In this document: positions 27,072 to 42,581 of the stretch, piece after piece
Numbering within the stretch: position 1 is the stretch's first letter
Layout: each line of letters opens with the position of its first letter
Assembly: GCA_026168455.1 (NCBI GenBank)
Contig: CM047427.1
Coordinates: forward strand, 86,520,670 to 86,584,669
Length of the DNA: 64,000 nt
Origin: Theocolax elegans
Lineage: Eukaryota > Arthropoda > Insecta > Hymenoptera > Cerocephalidae
Direction: 5' to 3'
The notes under the pieces: model-generated
The model's database searches: none
What the model saw: the letters and a program-made list of their open reading frames with translations, nothing else
What the model was told of the DNA's origin: nothing
Position numbers and translations under genes: made by a program

Positions 27072-30000
27072 GGAGCCCTCTTATAGGAGGAGAAGGAGGA
27101 GGCGGATGCACAGTGAAAACCGAGGAAGAGAAACGACGGTGCAAGGGGGAGGGATAAAAATAACTTTATTGAATTTAACGCGCGCGTACGCCAAAGTTGC
27201 AATAACTCATATGCTCCGTTATCGAAGTACCGCGATCGCCGTCATAAATTAGCATCTCGATGCGTATCGAGGGATGCTGCCGAAAATCGACGGGATCGGT
27301 TTACGATGACACGATCGGGAGGAACCGATTTCTTTCGGGCAAATTATATATTATTACCAGCGAGGAAGATACAGCCGAATAATTTTGCAAAAATTAATGG
27401 GAAGGAGGAGCAAGATAACGGGGCGTATTGTCAAACGGCGCTTTCACTTTTTTCAGGAGGGAATAAACACGTTTTGCCTGCCACCGAGACGACGAAGACG
27501 TTTTGGGCGGACGGATTCAATGAGAAATTGATAGCGTTTTAATACGCGCACGAGAACCCATTAACTTTCACGCGAAAGGCCTTCACGTAAATTTTATGAA
27601 GTGATAAATGTAATGATAAGCAGCTCGTGCTCGTATCGTTATGATATCTTACCTTTTCATTTTTTTAACACGCGTTTCCGTGCTATATTGAATGCATAAA
27701 TCCTCGTAACTTTCCGCTCCCTCTCGTTATTCGTTATTTATAACCCCACTTATTTAGTTCACCGTTTAGCCGCTGCTTTTCAATAATTATTCAATATTTT
27801 CTTTTATTCGCCAACCAAAAAATTTACTCTCCGTGTGTACAATTACATTTGCTTACGCGATAGAGTGGTGCAATTAAACGACGCTCAAAAATAACTGGTA
27901 CCGATACAATGCATTTCGGTGTCGGTAAAGAAATGTAGAACTACATCCACATTGAAAGAAAAAAACAACGTCACTGTAATTTCAAGACTTTCACTTTCGA
28001 GTGGACTACCAAATCATGTATATAACCACACGAACACTCATTCCTTCTAAGCTCAGAATAAACATAAATAAATTTAAATGTTATTATCAAGATAAAAATG
28101 ACTTGAGGACAAGACCTCAATTTTCTCTCCTCTGTTCAATTTTATCGTTTTTATCCTATAGGTAAAAATTCGTCAAATTAATTTTTACCGGATTGTATAA
28201 GATTGAAAATAAATATAATAAATAAGTAAGATGTACGATAACAGTACAAAATTTAAACGTAGTTATTACGTAAATTAAAAAAAAGTGTTAATAAACTTAG
28301 CAAGCCTAAACCATAAAGTTATCAAGAATCTGATTAGCAAGACTTTTATAATTACTGTTTCGTCATGTATACCAAAAAGTGTGTAGACACATATATTTTG
28401 TTCTCAGTTTTACGAAAGTAAACGACGAAAGAAAAATAGGGAACGTGAGTAGCTGCTTCATCAGGAGTTGAAGTAGATAAATTTAATAGGTAGATGAAGT
28501 AACCGACGCGGAGCACCGACGAAGGGTTTCATTGTAAAAGAGTAATGCTACGCGAACGCGCGGAGGATCATGCGGGCGCGCAGAATATAAAACAAACCCA
28601 AGTATGCTGCAGGTGGAAAAACGATGCCTTTGAAACAAGGTGCATGTTTAGGATCGAATTAATGCTTTTGAGTGATATGCATCGAAATTCTCGAGAGAAA
28701 GTATTTTTGAAAGTTAGTTTAGGTGTCCTTTACTCAAGATCTTTCATCTTGGATCGTATACCGTAAACATTGTTTGACTAATTGATGCACGGTACGTTAT
28801 TTAAATTAAGAAATGCTTACCAACATTTCAATTCTAACCGAAGCCAAATTTTAACTCTAGCTATTGATTTATTGAGAATATTAATACACACCTAACGGAT
28901 ATTTTTATCTATTTGATAATTATTAGCCTAACTTATTTCCTTATAAAACGATTTTAGACAATAGTCAACTAACAAGGTAACAACCGACTTGAATTCATTC
29001 AAATAATAGTATTTATATATTTGTTTAAAACTATAAAAATCACAAGAACTGCAAGCTGGACGTTGCTGGTAAAAAAGCAAAAATAAATCGAATAAAAGAA
29101 ATTTCAAAAGGCTTGAGCGAGCAATGGCGGTCGGGGTAGTACAATTTTCTCGGTCCGTGTCGCGATCGTGTACTCTCTCGCACTCCCAATCTGAAGAAAG
29201 AATTAGCATCCGAGACTGGAATCGACGATGTCTCCATCGGTTGTGAAATGGATACTCCTTACCTCGTAGCTCGATTGGTTTATGCTCCCGTCCACGACTT
29301 ACGGCCCAACCGTACCTCAATCGCCGTAAAGACGAGCAACGGCCTCGCGTAGGCGTTTTAGCGTAAATATTATTGCTTCCCTTCTCATACCCCCCTATTT
29401 CCCTCTATCCATTCTCTTCGGTTTCTCGCGAGGCAGGTTGTTGGTGTCTTTCGCGATATCGCATGTACCATTACTTTATGCTTCCCTGTGAATTCTTTTA
29501 TCAACACCATGCCGTGTTCTTTCGATGTCGATTAATTTTTTCAACAATTTCTTCATAATTTCGATATTTTACGACGGCATTACTGTCGTCAATTACTAGA
29601 CTTTGGGGTTACATACTCGTGACAAACATTAATGTACTATGAATATACTGAAAAAAATATTAATAACATAATTGTATTGGTAGGTTTTATTGAATTCGAA
29701 AGTGTACATTCGGTAAGTGATTTATTTCAGCAAATATTATAAGTAGCGTAAATTTACGTGATCTCGATGGATATTTTCACTTTCCTGCATTTATTAATAA
29801 TATATGGTTACAAAAATCTTGAAACTTCGCATTAATAATGTATTTTTGATCATCGGTTCAATTATATAACTATCAAATCTATCAATTGCAAATAGTATTA
29901 ATTCTTTAGAAAATAGAATATGTATTGAAGTAAAATAAAAGAAAAGAGAAATGATCCATGAAAGTCTGAAATGCAGTATAAAATGTTAATTGACCTCGTC

Positions 30001-33000
30001 GAGATTTTCTTTTTTTTTGGCTCCCGTAAACCCCACCCACGAGAGAAACGAGCAATTACTTTCGCGACTTAATTGGCTGCGAGGACGTAACTCAATTGGC
30101 ACTCTCAGTTATTCTCTTTCTTGACACTTTCATCAATTCTCCAGATGCATCTACGAAGGTATTCTACAAACACTTGTTCCCTCTTGGAATACGAGGGCGG
30201 AGCACATCGCTAAGTAGTTCGGCAATCCACTCACGCAAACCGGCGATAATAAGGCTTGTTTTAATGCATCAGTAGTTACCGGCGCCAAAACTCTCTACGT
30301 GTTGATCAGATCTACGTTTTCCAAATATTAAGCATCCGTTTTCGAAATGAACGATGCGTCCGGTGCGATGTTATTTTCTTCGTATTTATCAATCAGTGAA
30401 AAATAAAAAACAAACGATGGTTTACGGGCTATGCTTCAAGCGGTTCGACGAGGGAAAAATAAGAGGAAGAAAGTAAAGTAGAAAAATTGAAAGTGCAATA
30501 TTTATAGACATCAGGTCGTAAATACAGTAGGATATCTAACAAAAAGGCGGATTCTCACAATTAAAACATAAATAACGAGGAGGATAAAAACGACCGAGAA
30601 GCGAACTCAACTCCTGAAGTACGATGTTTATTGCAAAAGTATATATCCAAGCTTTTTAAGTCCGTCAGGTTGTTTAGCCCCCAGCGGCAAGCGAGAGCTA
30701 AGCATGTCGTTCGCCCTTTCTATCGTATCTCGTTGTTTACAATATTGCCGCAGGAGCAGATAACCACGATCTCGATGGCCTCTCGAACGAAAAAAAAAAG
30801 TCGGCGAGGAAGAAAAGAGGCAAGAGAAGGAATAAAGCGCGCGGCGGTGGCCACATCCGCGCAAAACCGATCGTCCAGCTTTTTGCCAAGCCCTCTGAAT
30901 TATCGATATTGGCACGTTGCAGACGTACTAGGAGGTAAGGTGAAAACGACGAACGAGGAGGAAGAAAGGAAGGAGAAAGGCGCAGCCTTTGGAGGATGAG
31001 AGGTTGGGGTTATAGGCGACGGGCGAAAGAAATAAGGCTTCGAAGAGTAAGAGTAACCCGGCCAGACTGAATTATTGCTAAGTGAGCGTGGAACTTTGAC
31101 CGGGATTCACTGGAGCCCCCTGTTCCTGGTGTGGGTGGTTTCCTTTTCTATACCTGTGTAACTCGGAGGAGGCACGCACTTTCGTTCGCGTTTTCTTTTT
31201 TTTTTTTTTATTACATTTGCCGAGGCAATTGCAAAATTTATTTACTCGTAAAAACCATATTGAAAAATACTTAAGGTAGTGGCGGGCTACTTTCCTACTG
31301 CCAACTCTTATAAAAAAAAATATTCAGAAATTGGCTGTCAAAATCAAGATGCGAAGTGTGTTACTTCTCTTTGATTCGACCGTTTTTTATTTGTAAGTAA
31401 CGTATGGGCTACAAAAATTCGTCGCATTTTACATTTCTTTGAGTTATATTACAAACACTGATGACAAAAACTCGCGCAATGTCTCCTTTTGACTTACAAG
31501 AGATTCTTTAATTATTATCATTTTACACTCATAGTCATATTAATGCATCAACTAAATATTCGTAATTATAATGATTAGTTAGATTATATATTTTTACTAT
31601 TTACAATTGACGATACTAGCTGATCGATAAAGGTTAAATGGAACAAAAATAAAATGTCTCGCTGAAAACTTTCGAAAGTCAACGTTGAATCCTGGGAATA
31701 ATGATTTTTAATCTCGGGCAGTTCGTCTCACGGTGGTTGGTCCACGAACGATCAAAGTGCAAACTCTGCGTCAATTCGAACGGCAATTCCGTGGCCACGG
31801 GAGAGCTATAAACGCGTGGACAACTCCGACACTTATTGCGCGGATACCACAATAACTAATACATCGTGTGTAGGAGCGGGGAAATTAAAAGAATAGGCGA
31901 CGATACGTGTCGTCGTCCTAAAGCGTAACGGTTGATCAGCCCACGAGACCGAGTCACATTTTGCTAATAGGGAACAATGTACGCTATTGTTGAAGTTTAA
32001 CTTTCGAATTAATCCTTTTAGTTATTGTATGCGTCGCTTGTAATGCCTATAATTTGTATTGTCCTGTAAAGTTAGTTTACACAGCGAATGCCACTCGTAA
32101 AGTGGCACGAGATTATTCATTTTTTATTCATTCATTATGTTTTTAAATTTAAGTATTACAAAGTATCTGTAATTACTTACTAATTACGAAAATCGTTACC
32201 TTTTCAACTATTTAATTATATTGTAAAGTAATTGATTAAATACTTTTGCTGTGCTAAACGAATGAGTAACTCTATACACCTTTACTTCAATCACAAATCA
32301 ACTGAGTCGTTCTCGTAAGTATTATATTTTGCCGAGTAGATAAATGAAGAAATTTGTATACATAAATATAAAAAAAGATATTTTAACGGATATTTGATAA
32401 GATAGTAATCGTATTGTGAATAATCATTAATAAAAGCGTCTGTTTTTTATTTTGCTTCATCGAATGCTTTATTTTTCATTTAATAATCTTGTCATCAAAT
32501 TATTAAGTTAAAAATAAGAACATTATTGAAAGTATACGATGTACTATTTATAAAAATACGTATAAACAAATTTTCTTCAACAAAATAATATGTATATCAT
32601 TAAATTTCAAAATTCAATCACTTTCAGGTAATTGCGCATGAGAAGCTTTAAAATTTACAAAAAGTTTTCTCCAACTAATTACCCATAATTTTCTAATGAT
32701 AGATGTGGCGTGTTTGTAGATGAAGCTATTAAATAGGAGTAGAAAAACATTATCGAGCAGGTAATAGCTCAATTTTGTTCGAACCTTTATTATAACATTT
32801 CGATCGCGTCGTTTACGCAAGAGTTCAATCAAAACGATTCATCGAGTCTCTTTTCTTTTCTTTACTCTTCGTCTTTGGTCGTCGCATAGTGTGTACATGC
32901 ATTGGTTAAGTGAAACAATGTAAAAAGTTGGTCGAATTTAGTTGTGTCATTACTTGCCGATCTTGTCTTGGTGGTCGCGCGATTTAAAGGTTGTGGGTCA

Positions 33001-36000
33001 TTGCTCGTACGACAGGAGCGATGACAATGTTACGAAACGTTCTAATTTCTACAACGGTTCAAGAGCGTCGGCCAGTTTCATTTAGAATGTGTATCCCAAG
33101 AACCGGAGCATTCAATTGAGCGATTACATCTTAATCTCTGTGAGAGACCGTGTTATATAACTCGGTCAGAGAACAATATGCCTCGATTAATCAAAGATAA
33201 ATGAACATGACAATAAATATCGTTTCTTTTTTCTTTTCGGTATGTAACCAAATTTTGTCTGCAGGTTACACAGCCTTCTTACGCTGAGAAGGTATAATTT
33301 TTGTACTCGGATATCGAGCTTCAATTATCTTAGAAATAAAAATTCACGATTTATTCGTGTAGAGGCGAAAATTATATTGAATAAATTAATATTATCAGAG
33401 TAAAAATGTAAAATAATGTGTTTCTGAAGGATCGAGAACACTGCTGTTACAGTGCAGATAGAACATTTCTTTTGTTACGAAAAATAAAAATCTCGTTTTT
33501 CAAACCTATACGTGTAAGATAAGAACGATCTTAACTATAAATTCTGTTAAAAGCGAAATACGTCCACTTTTCGTTCTTCACATACGCAGTACAATAATTT
33601 TCAACGAAATCGAGAGGTTACCTGGAATTCGTAACGAAGACCACGTGATATACTGGAGAACTAAATTATCATGATTTTGTAACATTTGGTATAGAAATTT
33701 ATTTGTAAATAGGTAACATTACGATCGAAGAAAACTAGCTCTCCCTCCAAGATATTACGAAAGGAATAATTTTGTTAATTTTTCTCTGAAATTGAGAAGT
33801 TGCACCGGTGCACCATAATCGTGACAAATTCAAGAAATGCTCGTAAGATGCAGCTCTTTAGCAAGCCGAGTCAATCGGCGATAAGCGAGAGTAAGCATTT
33901 ATAAGTACCTTAAAACGACTGGTGCCCGCACATATAATTACGTACGATTTAGATTTTTCGTGACCGCAGATCCGGATACGGAAAGAATAATCGTGACCGG
34001 CCTCCGATCGTGACTTCGGTACCATTTGAGGCAGCATCTTGTTCGACAGCATTAGCAATAAGAATCGAAATGTACCCCGGTCTTTTTCCGTGCGCGCTTA
34101 TCCTTTCGTTTGTCACAACGGCGCTTTGCCTAATAACTTATAGGTTATGATATTCACAAGAGTTTACTATAGAGAGTATCCGAGAGAACGGATGATGAGC
34201 AACCCCACCGATTCACAGGCGATCTTGTTCGAAACGACAGTTAACGGCCATTAATGAATTATTGTAGATTTATATATGTATACCCTTAAACTTTCATTCC
34301 CTATTGCACTCAAACTTTTTATACGTGAATCGTATAGTGTCGATTCGCAAATTATCTTACATTCCTATATAGTTATACGTACGTTACGCAATTGCTATGT
34401 TTTCAAATTTATTCAAGATGGTATAGCGTATTTTTACCAGTGCTCTAGCAGTGACAAATTAAGAAAGGGTAAATAGTAAAAATTGTAAATCAATTAGCCT
34501 CGAGAAATCATTTATGGATTTTTCAGTACAGATACAAATGAACTTGTTTTCTGTGAGAATCGATAAGTTGCGGCATGGAAAACAGCAGATTATACGTGTA
34601 CAGGAATCACAATGACATACCCGAGTCAAACTCAATTGTAGACCGATGAAAGAGTCAGCCATGAGATTTGGTTAGCAAAGACATACGTCTAATCGGATTG
34701 AAAACTCGACAAAATCACAGTTAAAGCGATTAAAACAGAAATGAAATATCAGAATAGTGAGGAAAGAGGAATCGTGATTGCAAAACTAACCAGTTTTCAA
34801 TTTAACTGTTGGTTTTCGATCAAGATAACGATACTTTTTAGTTATTGCTTAGTAATGCAGAGTACATGCTGCAAACATACTCTTTTAAAATAAAAAAAAT
34901 CATAAGTGTAAATATTAAACTCTTATAGTTACTTTATAAAAAGTTTACAATTTTTTTAAATAATCGTGATTCTTTTTAGAATGACAATTTTGAGTAAAAT
35001 AAAAACTAATGATTAATGTGATTATACATAGTTCTTTTTATTGACAATTACATCGACATTTTAGCATTCTTAGATATCCACTGAAAATCTTCTTCAGAAT
35101 ACTATAAAATACAAAAAAGTGCATTAAGTAACTTTTTTCAAAATAAGTTTCTTGTGAAACAGATTATCACTTTGCAATATCTTGATAAAATTTGTTTAAA
35201 GCTGAATAATTTTTTTACATATAAAACATTGTTGTTGAATTTAATTCACACAATAATAAAAAGTTATTATTATAAGTTAAATAATAAATAAAATGTTTTA
35301 TTTAAATGTATGATTAATAATAATAAATTAGCAGCAATCCTTACATCATTACAAAATGTTGCACTGCAGTACATGACTTTCTTAAAAAAAGGTTAAAATA
35401 ATCTTTAGAAAAAATTGAACTACAATTACCAGCAATTCGACCAAATGTTACGCAAACATTATGCACCGAATCACCTATACGCTAGGATCTCAACTTTCGA
35501 TAAAAGACTGATCAAGATATGTAAGCAGCCAGAAGGCAGTATCCTTTCGACCCATAGCTAATATCGTTCCAACTGTCAGTCTACCTCAAACTTCTCCCTA
35601 AACCCGGAATCCGCGTTTCAACCAGCAATTTATATAGGAAGGGTGGCAATCGTTGAATTTCGAAAAGTGAATAACGGAGGTGCAGAACATTGTCTTGGTA
35701 TATCATTAACGTGCTATCCGCTAATTTTGAAATATCTGGAGCTTGGAAAAGAGGTGTATCGTTGGATAATTATCGTAGCAATTTTCGAGTCCGTTCGTTC
35801 TTTCATTAAGCATCCGTGACCGATAATATTTCGAGCAATATTTGGTTGTTATGCAACGCGATCGGCACTAGATATGATTATACTCGTTAACAAGTTACCT
35901 TTACAATTTTACCATACATTATGCGTTATCAAGCATAAAAAAATCTGAAGTATATTTGTACACATTTTTTTTACTATTTTATGATAGCTTTTGTAACTAC

Positions 36001-39000
36001 CAATAACTCACTGATAAATAAAAAATTATATTTTTTCCAACAAATAATAGTGAAATGCGTAAAGGTATATATTGATCAAACGATCAATGAATAAATGCAG
36101 TCACTTTACTATAAGTTGAAGTCGCTTTCATATGATTAACAGTTAGTATATACTTTCTCCTGGTACAAGTACGTATATAGTTGGAAGAGGAAGCCTTCAA
36201 AGAAGGTGCAAGATTAAAAAAAAATAATGAAAAAAGATGCGTCTGATCATGCACCCACACGTTCACCTACACACTGTGTATCGCACGCGAATCTGGGTAA
36301 TCTTGGGGCCATCGACACATCAACCGCTAGTGTCTGTTCTTCTTCCTCTTTCACGGTACGAAAATGATTCATGCGTCGCTATAAATCATTATATGCGCCC
36401 GGTCGATTATAAATATCCCTAGCGAGATTTCCGTGCCTGTCTACGAGCGAGGCGACAACGTCTCGAGGCCTCTTTGTATCGAATCCCCTCGAAAAACAGT
36501 CGTTGCATGTGCGTGCAGCTGTCGATATCCCTCCGTGAATGCATATATATATACATATATACGTATATATATTTGCGCCTTAGTCGAAAATAGATAAGGA
36601 GACGTCTCGAAGGGTGTTCCTCCTCTTCGAGTCATCGATTCCCCCAGGAGTTTTGATTTTTACTGTGACAGATGTTACTTTTTTCACCGTCTATTTCCTC
36701 ACACTTTATATTCGTGATAAACTCGATGCTAGATATACACCTTCGTATTGAAAAATGAATTTTTCTCTTTAAGCAAAAATAAACAAGTTTTGAATTATGT
36801 GAATATATATGAAATAATTGGTATTCACAGTAACTGCTATTTCATTACGCCAATTAATATAATGTTTTATCAGTTGTACACCTTCGAGATATTAGTCATC
36901 TTTCGATTATATTATATTTTGAATGGTTAGAATCCTTTACGAAATGCACTATATTTACGAAAGACAATGTTGATAATGAAATTTGAATAAAACAATTGTA
37001 TACCTGACACGAATTTCAAATGAATCGAGTATAAAAATAATATTCACAATAGAAACAAAAGATCGTAACACGTCGATTTACGACGACGTACGTTCCTTAA
37101 AGATATAAAGAATTAATTAGTTACGAACGATTACGCAGTACACAGTTCAATTAAAATCTCGAAATATAAAAATGAAAATATAAACCTGAAAAGTTATAAA
37201 ACGTGGATAAATATGCAAGGACGACTAAACATAGTCGATGGAACGAGCGTCTCGGTGAATATACGTAAAATATCCAGTAACGCTTTAAAATCCTGTAACT
37301 ATACAAGATCGAGAATAAAAAAATGTGAAAGATTCACGACGATACGCATCGCGTGTTTTGAATCAAGTTCCTCTGAGCGACACCTCGTGCCAAGATCACG
37401 AAGCCATCGAGAACACCAACACTTGCGCTCCTCTTCTTCCGGGTACGCATACACAAGTGAGGGAAGGATCACCAGCGAACGTGTACATCAACACACTCTG
37501 GGTTCTCCTTTCTCTCCCCCGCACGAGGCTCAGTGGCGTAGCAAGTATGTAAATCAGCTGTGGTCGTATCTTTTATGGATTTTCCCGAGAATCGTACGGT
37601 ACGGAAGATCGGCACATTATTGCCCAGAGGATTTTTTTTTTTTTACGAAAAGGAATCAAATAGATTATAATTAAAGAAACTCCTGGCATCTGGATATAAA
37701 TAAACGGTAAAACTTAAATTGCTTGCCTTTCTGAAAAATACACGTGTATTATTTATCATCCTCAAGAGAGTGGTTGATTGAAAAAAATGAGCCACTAATG
37801 CGTATACGTGTATACGTAACCAAAGGTAAAAATATACATATATATTTATAACCGAGTATTAAAGAAATCGGTACCATTAAGAAAAGAAAAAAAAGGTCGA
37901 TTTCGCTTTATAAATTGACCGATAATGAAACGCATTTAAACGACATCGTAGTTTCGAAGAAACGAAATTTTGGAAGGTCGTTCGAGCGCGAGCGAGTGAA
38001 CGAGCGCGCGTCTGGCACGCGCCTCGCCACCCCCGCATCGAAATCTGGGCCTCGGCAAGCATCCGCCTTTCCGATGAGGACACGTGTCCTCGCAAGATGT
38101 TGTCGTAGTTCGACGAAAATGCACTTTGTCTCGCGAACAACGACAGAATTTAGGGGAGTTAATAAATGACTGCGGCAGCTTAGCTTTTCGAAAGCACATG
38201 TACGCATAACAGCTCTTTCTTGGTAAAGATTTTGTCGTTTTCGGGCAAAAAACTTGTCTTTTCGGAAGGATAAACCGAGCACTTGTTCTACTCGATGCAA
38301 CATTTCTCAGTTAAGCAGAAATATATCATATGACTTTATAGGTAATTTGGCCTCAAATAATATATATATATATACATACACATACACACTCACACTCTCA
38401 CGTACATGTTTTTCTACATACGAACTTGTTCCATTTGATTTATAGACGGCATTCCTCGTGTGTAGGAAACAATAATCGCGAGAAAACGTTTTGTGTAATG
38501 CAACTTACGTCGCATCGAGTATCAAATTATTATAATATTTCTACATAAATCTACATATTGTATCAAATTCGCTTTCACTCGCGAGTCATTATATTTCACA
38601 ATAACTCGGTCTACGATGTAGCTGCGATAATTCGAGCATAGTTGAAATTGTTTCTGAAAAATGTACGCGAAAATAGGAAATTCTTAGTTTCAGAATTTAT
38701 CTTGTAAATATAACACGAATCTAGCACGTAAAATATATTCAAAGGGAATTTGGTACTCGAATAAACGAAATTACGCCTAAATCAGATATAGTTGCGTATT
38801 ACATGTATATATACCTATATATTTCCTTTCGAACGATTTTTAATACATAATGTTATAATAATCTTTTTCATCGCGTATCCACATTTTAAATGTAATATTA
38901 TTATAAACGATAATTTATAATATAAAATGGTACTTTTCTGGTAAAGCCTGAAAGGTTTATTGTCCCAGGAGTTGCGCATCACGTGAAACACTAGCAAGCG

Positions 39001-42000
39001 CGGTCAGCGCAAATGAGCGCGCGTCGTGTACCGGTCAGGTCGCGGCGGGAATCGCGCATGTCGCCGAGCCCACGCCACGCGAGTCATTTCGTTCCACCAT
39101 ACATCACGGCAAATGATATTGTTGCTCCAAAAACCAGGTGAGCGCGAGATAAAGGGCGCCCGCGCAGAAGAAGAACCAAAGGAATGTTACTCGTTCTTGA
39201 CTTTTCTTACAAAGCTTTATTTTTCTCTTTATTTATCTACACATATATACGAGATATTAACTTCTAGATGATACATATAAATAATCAACGTTCTGCCTCG
39301 TATATCACAGACCCGGTGTATCACCGATATTTCGATTTTTGGACTCGATAAGGATATTTACATGACAGACTGATTTTATACATTAGAAAAATCATCGTTT
39401 CGGAGAATAATTAATTGTTTATTTTAATTTTTCTTCTTATTGCAATTTTAATGTTCTAATAAATATGTACATTTAAGTTATATCACATTAATTGTATTTC
39501 TGCGCAAATAAATTGGTAAGAACATCGAGGCTTTTATAAAAATGATACATTGAATAGCCACTATTTGCACGATATGGAAAGTTTACAGAAAAAGATTTGT
39601 AATTATAATACTGCAATTAAGGCGTTTATCGTGATTTCGAGAGTTTTAACCATCTAGATCGCAGAGGCGATTGCGGTTCGATGGTATAAGATTTGCGCGA
39701 GGCTCAACTTAATCTAAAATGGTAAATCCTACACTATAACTTTGACCATTATTGATATAAAAAAACATAATAAATACTTTAACCAATCATACGTTTTTAA
39801 TACAAACTTATTCTATATAATTTAAAAATTAAGAAACTGTAAACTATTAATAATTATTATCTGTTTGTTTCTTAAACTAATACGTTATGGACGAAAACAT
39901 TATAAACAATTAATAACTATTTATAACAATATTTATAAAAATGTATAAAAATTAATAACTGTTTTTACTGGTCTCAAATCTGGGTATAGATAATAGTTTA
40001 TCATCTTTATACATTTTATTTAATTTTTACAAACAATTATTCATTTTTATTCACTTTTTTGAATTTTTTTCATTCGTCTGGGTACGTATAATTTTTACAC
40101 ACATTTTTCGTGACAACGCTGTTTTTCATTTATCGGCTTTATGATTCCCTTTTATAGTATTATAAATAGTTAATTAATATTTAATAAACGCGTAGCTCGT
40201 TCTTGAAAATAATAATTTTAATCGAAAGATGTGATCCGTGGATGAATGATCAAATTAGAAAAAGATACGAATATTACATTCTAATCGAAATTCGAAAGCG
40301 CACGCGCTGACAAACAGCGAATGAAAAAAGAAGGAATGAAAGAAGCAATCGGAGAATCAAGTTGGCGCTCCGAGACCACCTTAACGAGTGCCATTGAATT
40401 GATATCCCTCGGTATAATGACGGTCCGAATCGCGAAAAGTTTATAAAGCAAATATCACTCGCATAATTTAGCTGCTCGGAGGAGAGTTAATTCAATGAAG
40501 CGCCACGAAGGTGGTCGAGGGCAACGCGCTCCTTTATGTATATATGCGAACCGGCATTTCTTAGTGCCGCGAGACTCTATTCAATGGGTTATCATGGAAG
40601 AAGCCTTCTTCAGTAGGTAATTCGCAGTTATATACATATATATATACTTGCTCGTATATATTCGAGTTTCATTGACGCCTCACCTATGCATTTCATTATT
40701 ATATCCTTACACCAATTTTTTTTTAATATCTTAACAATCTTTTAAGAATCTCGCACTATTGATTATAAGCTATGATTAAACATATTAAAATGACGTATAG
40801 ATTGATCGGAAAATTATAAAAGTGAAAATCAGCTAGAAAAATAGTGCAAACGTTTAAACGTGAAGGCACTTGTTAAATAAAATGAATGTAATCTATATAT
40901 AAACGATGAATGATTCATACATCAAAATGAAAGGACGTAACTAATTCTGTTTAAAAGACAATAAGAAAATATTGTACCTCTTTAACTCGCGTTCGAAGCA
41001 AAGAAGTACCAAAGAGCGAAGACGCGATCGGATCGGTGTTCTTTCCTTTTTTCCCGGTTGGTCGAAGCACGCGCACAGGGACGCTCTTTATTCAGATAGA
41101 GTTATCTTTAGTAAGGTATGACTCGGCCTTACTGCGTTAGCCTCGGTGACTCGACATTAGCTTTGCGTGCTCTTCTCCTCCGGCCAGGAAGCCCTTAAAC
41201 TTGGCTATTTGATGGAATTCGCAAGGTGTGACCGGTTACTTTAATCGTGCGTGCATTCCTTTATTTCTTTTCTCATTCTTCTTTATTGCTCCGAGCTCCG
41301 AGGTGCGAGAATAATACGCGAAAATCCATTCGAGCGCTTGACCTCTTTCAATTTTATCGATCGTTTGAGTGAAAGTACTCAATGTTACCATCGCGCATTA
41401 CCCCCTTTTCAACATTTCGCCTTATCGACACCATTTTTATATTGTCGCTTGTTTTAAGGAAATGTTATTGTAATCGTAACGGCATTGCACCACTCGATGC
41501 TACACGACGGTATATACACCTTAACATTCAGATTTTATTACTCTTGGATACTAAGTCGGATGTAAAGTACAATTTTATATAGAAATTTTATATTGTTTTA
41601 TGGTAAATGTGTCTTGTACGCGTTAGGTGTAACAAAACTTACGTAGCAAATTATTTACAAAAATACTTTGTATGCTCATGCACATATAGCGATCGACGTT
41701 ATGGCAGGAGTAGAGAATCGAGAAAAAAACTACGTAAAATTATTCATAAACTTGAGCAATCAATAAATGTAGGAAAGATAGGTAGAAGATAAATGAGAAA
41801 GTATTATAAAACATTTATAAGTAAACATCGGGTATTTAAAAAGGAAATATATGAATCGATTTTTCAGCGAGAGTTCTCGCAGCTACATAGTTGGAATGAA
41901 ATTTGAAAAACGGCTTCAGGATAAATATTGATACAGTGATTAACAAGAGATACAGCGAAGTTAACGGGTTTCGCGAAAATTTTTACGAAAATCTCTTTCC

Positions 42001-42546
42001 CATTGAGGATATATTGCAGCGATGAGCAAATGACCGGCCTCATCGCTTAGCGTCGTAACACCGCAATTCCGAGTTTCATCAAAATCCAGGTAGAGTCAGC
42101 TTGACTCCCACGATCGAAGGAAGGGCAAAGCTCATGCAGAAGCGCAACCAGCGTTAGGTGCGTTTTCCCCCCGAGGGCAAGCCGTTAACGTTCGCCGACA
42201 CTTTCCTTCTCTCGCTCGCGATAAAGATGTCACGGCGAGCGTCCTCCTCATCGCCCCCGGGAATTCGTGCTTAACCGATAGGCAGATCGCCTCTAGGATA
42301 GCGCGAAAAACGGATCGAGTGGGCGTACGCGCGGGTATTAAAGATAGCGGTTTACGATGCCACTAAAGTTCAACCAGCCGCGTAATATCCAAAAGGTAGA
42401 GAAAGAGTGTGTGCGAGTGTGTCTGCACGAGAGAGGGAATGATTTTTTTCCACGGACATCGCCTTCGCGAGAGTTTTTCGAGAGTCCCCCTCGGGGGTCC
42501 AGGTGATTCGCGCCGTGTTACCAAGAGAATTAAACGAGCTGTGTTT

Positions 42547-42581
42547 TGTGTGTGTGTGTAAGTGTGTGTAAGTGTGTGTGC
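42547..42581. repeat. (GT)n microsatellite with regular AAGT interruptions
   Basis: GT units interrupted twice by AAGT about ten bases apart, then passing into GC-rich alternating sequence to about 42600. Confidence 0.9.

Larger units (their letters stand above)
21942..38960. other. no supported gene; alternating AT-rich and CpG-rich blocks
   Basis: CpG-rich blocks lie at about 23040-23390, 25850-27590, 28500-28700, 30000-31230, 31690-31960, 33850-34130, 36240-36660, 37210-37620 and 37900-38200. They are separated by AT-rich spacers, the longest near 34700-36060. Isolated acceptor-like sites (for example after 33263) have no matching exon that I can defend. Confidence 0.55.

Noticed and set aside
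33858..34140. Two minus-strand frames that both look protein-like
   Set aside because: The two frames overlap and both have plausible codon use, so neither can be preferred; no partner exon or initiation site was found.
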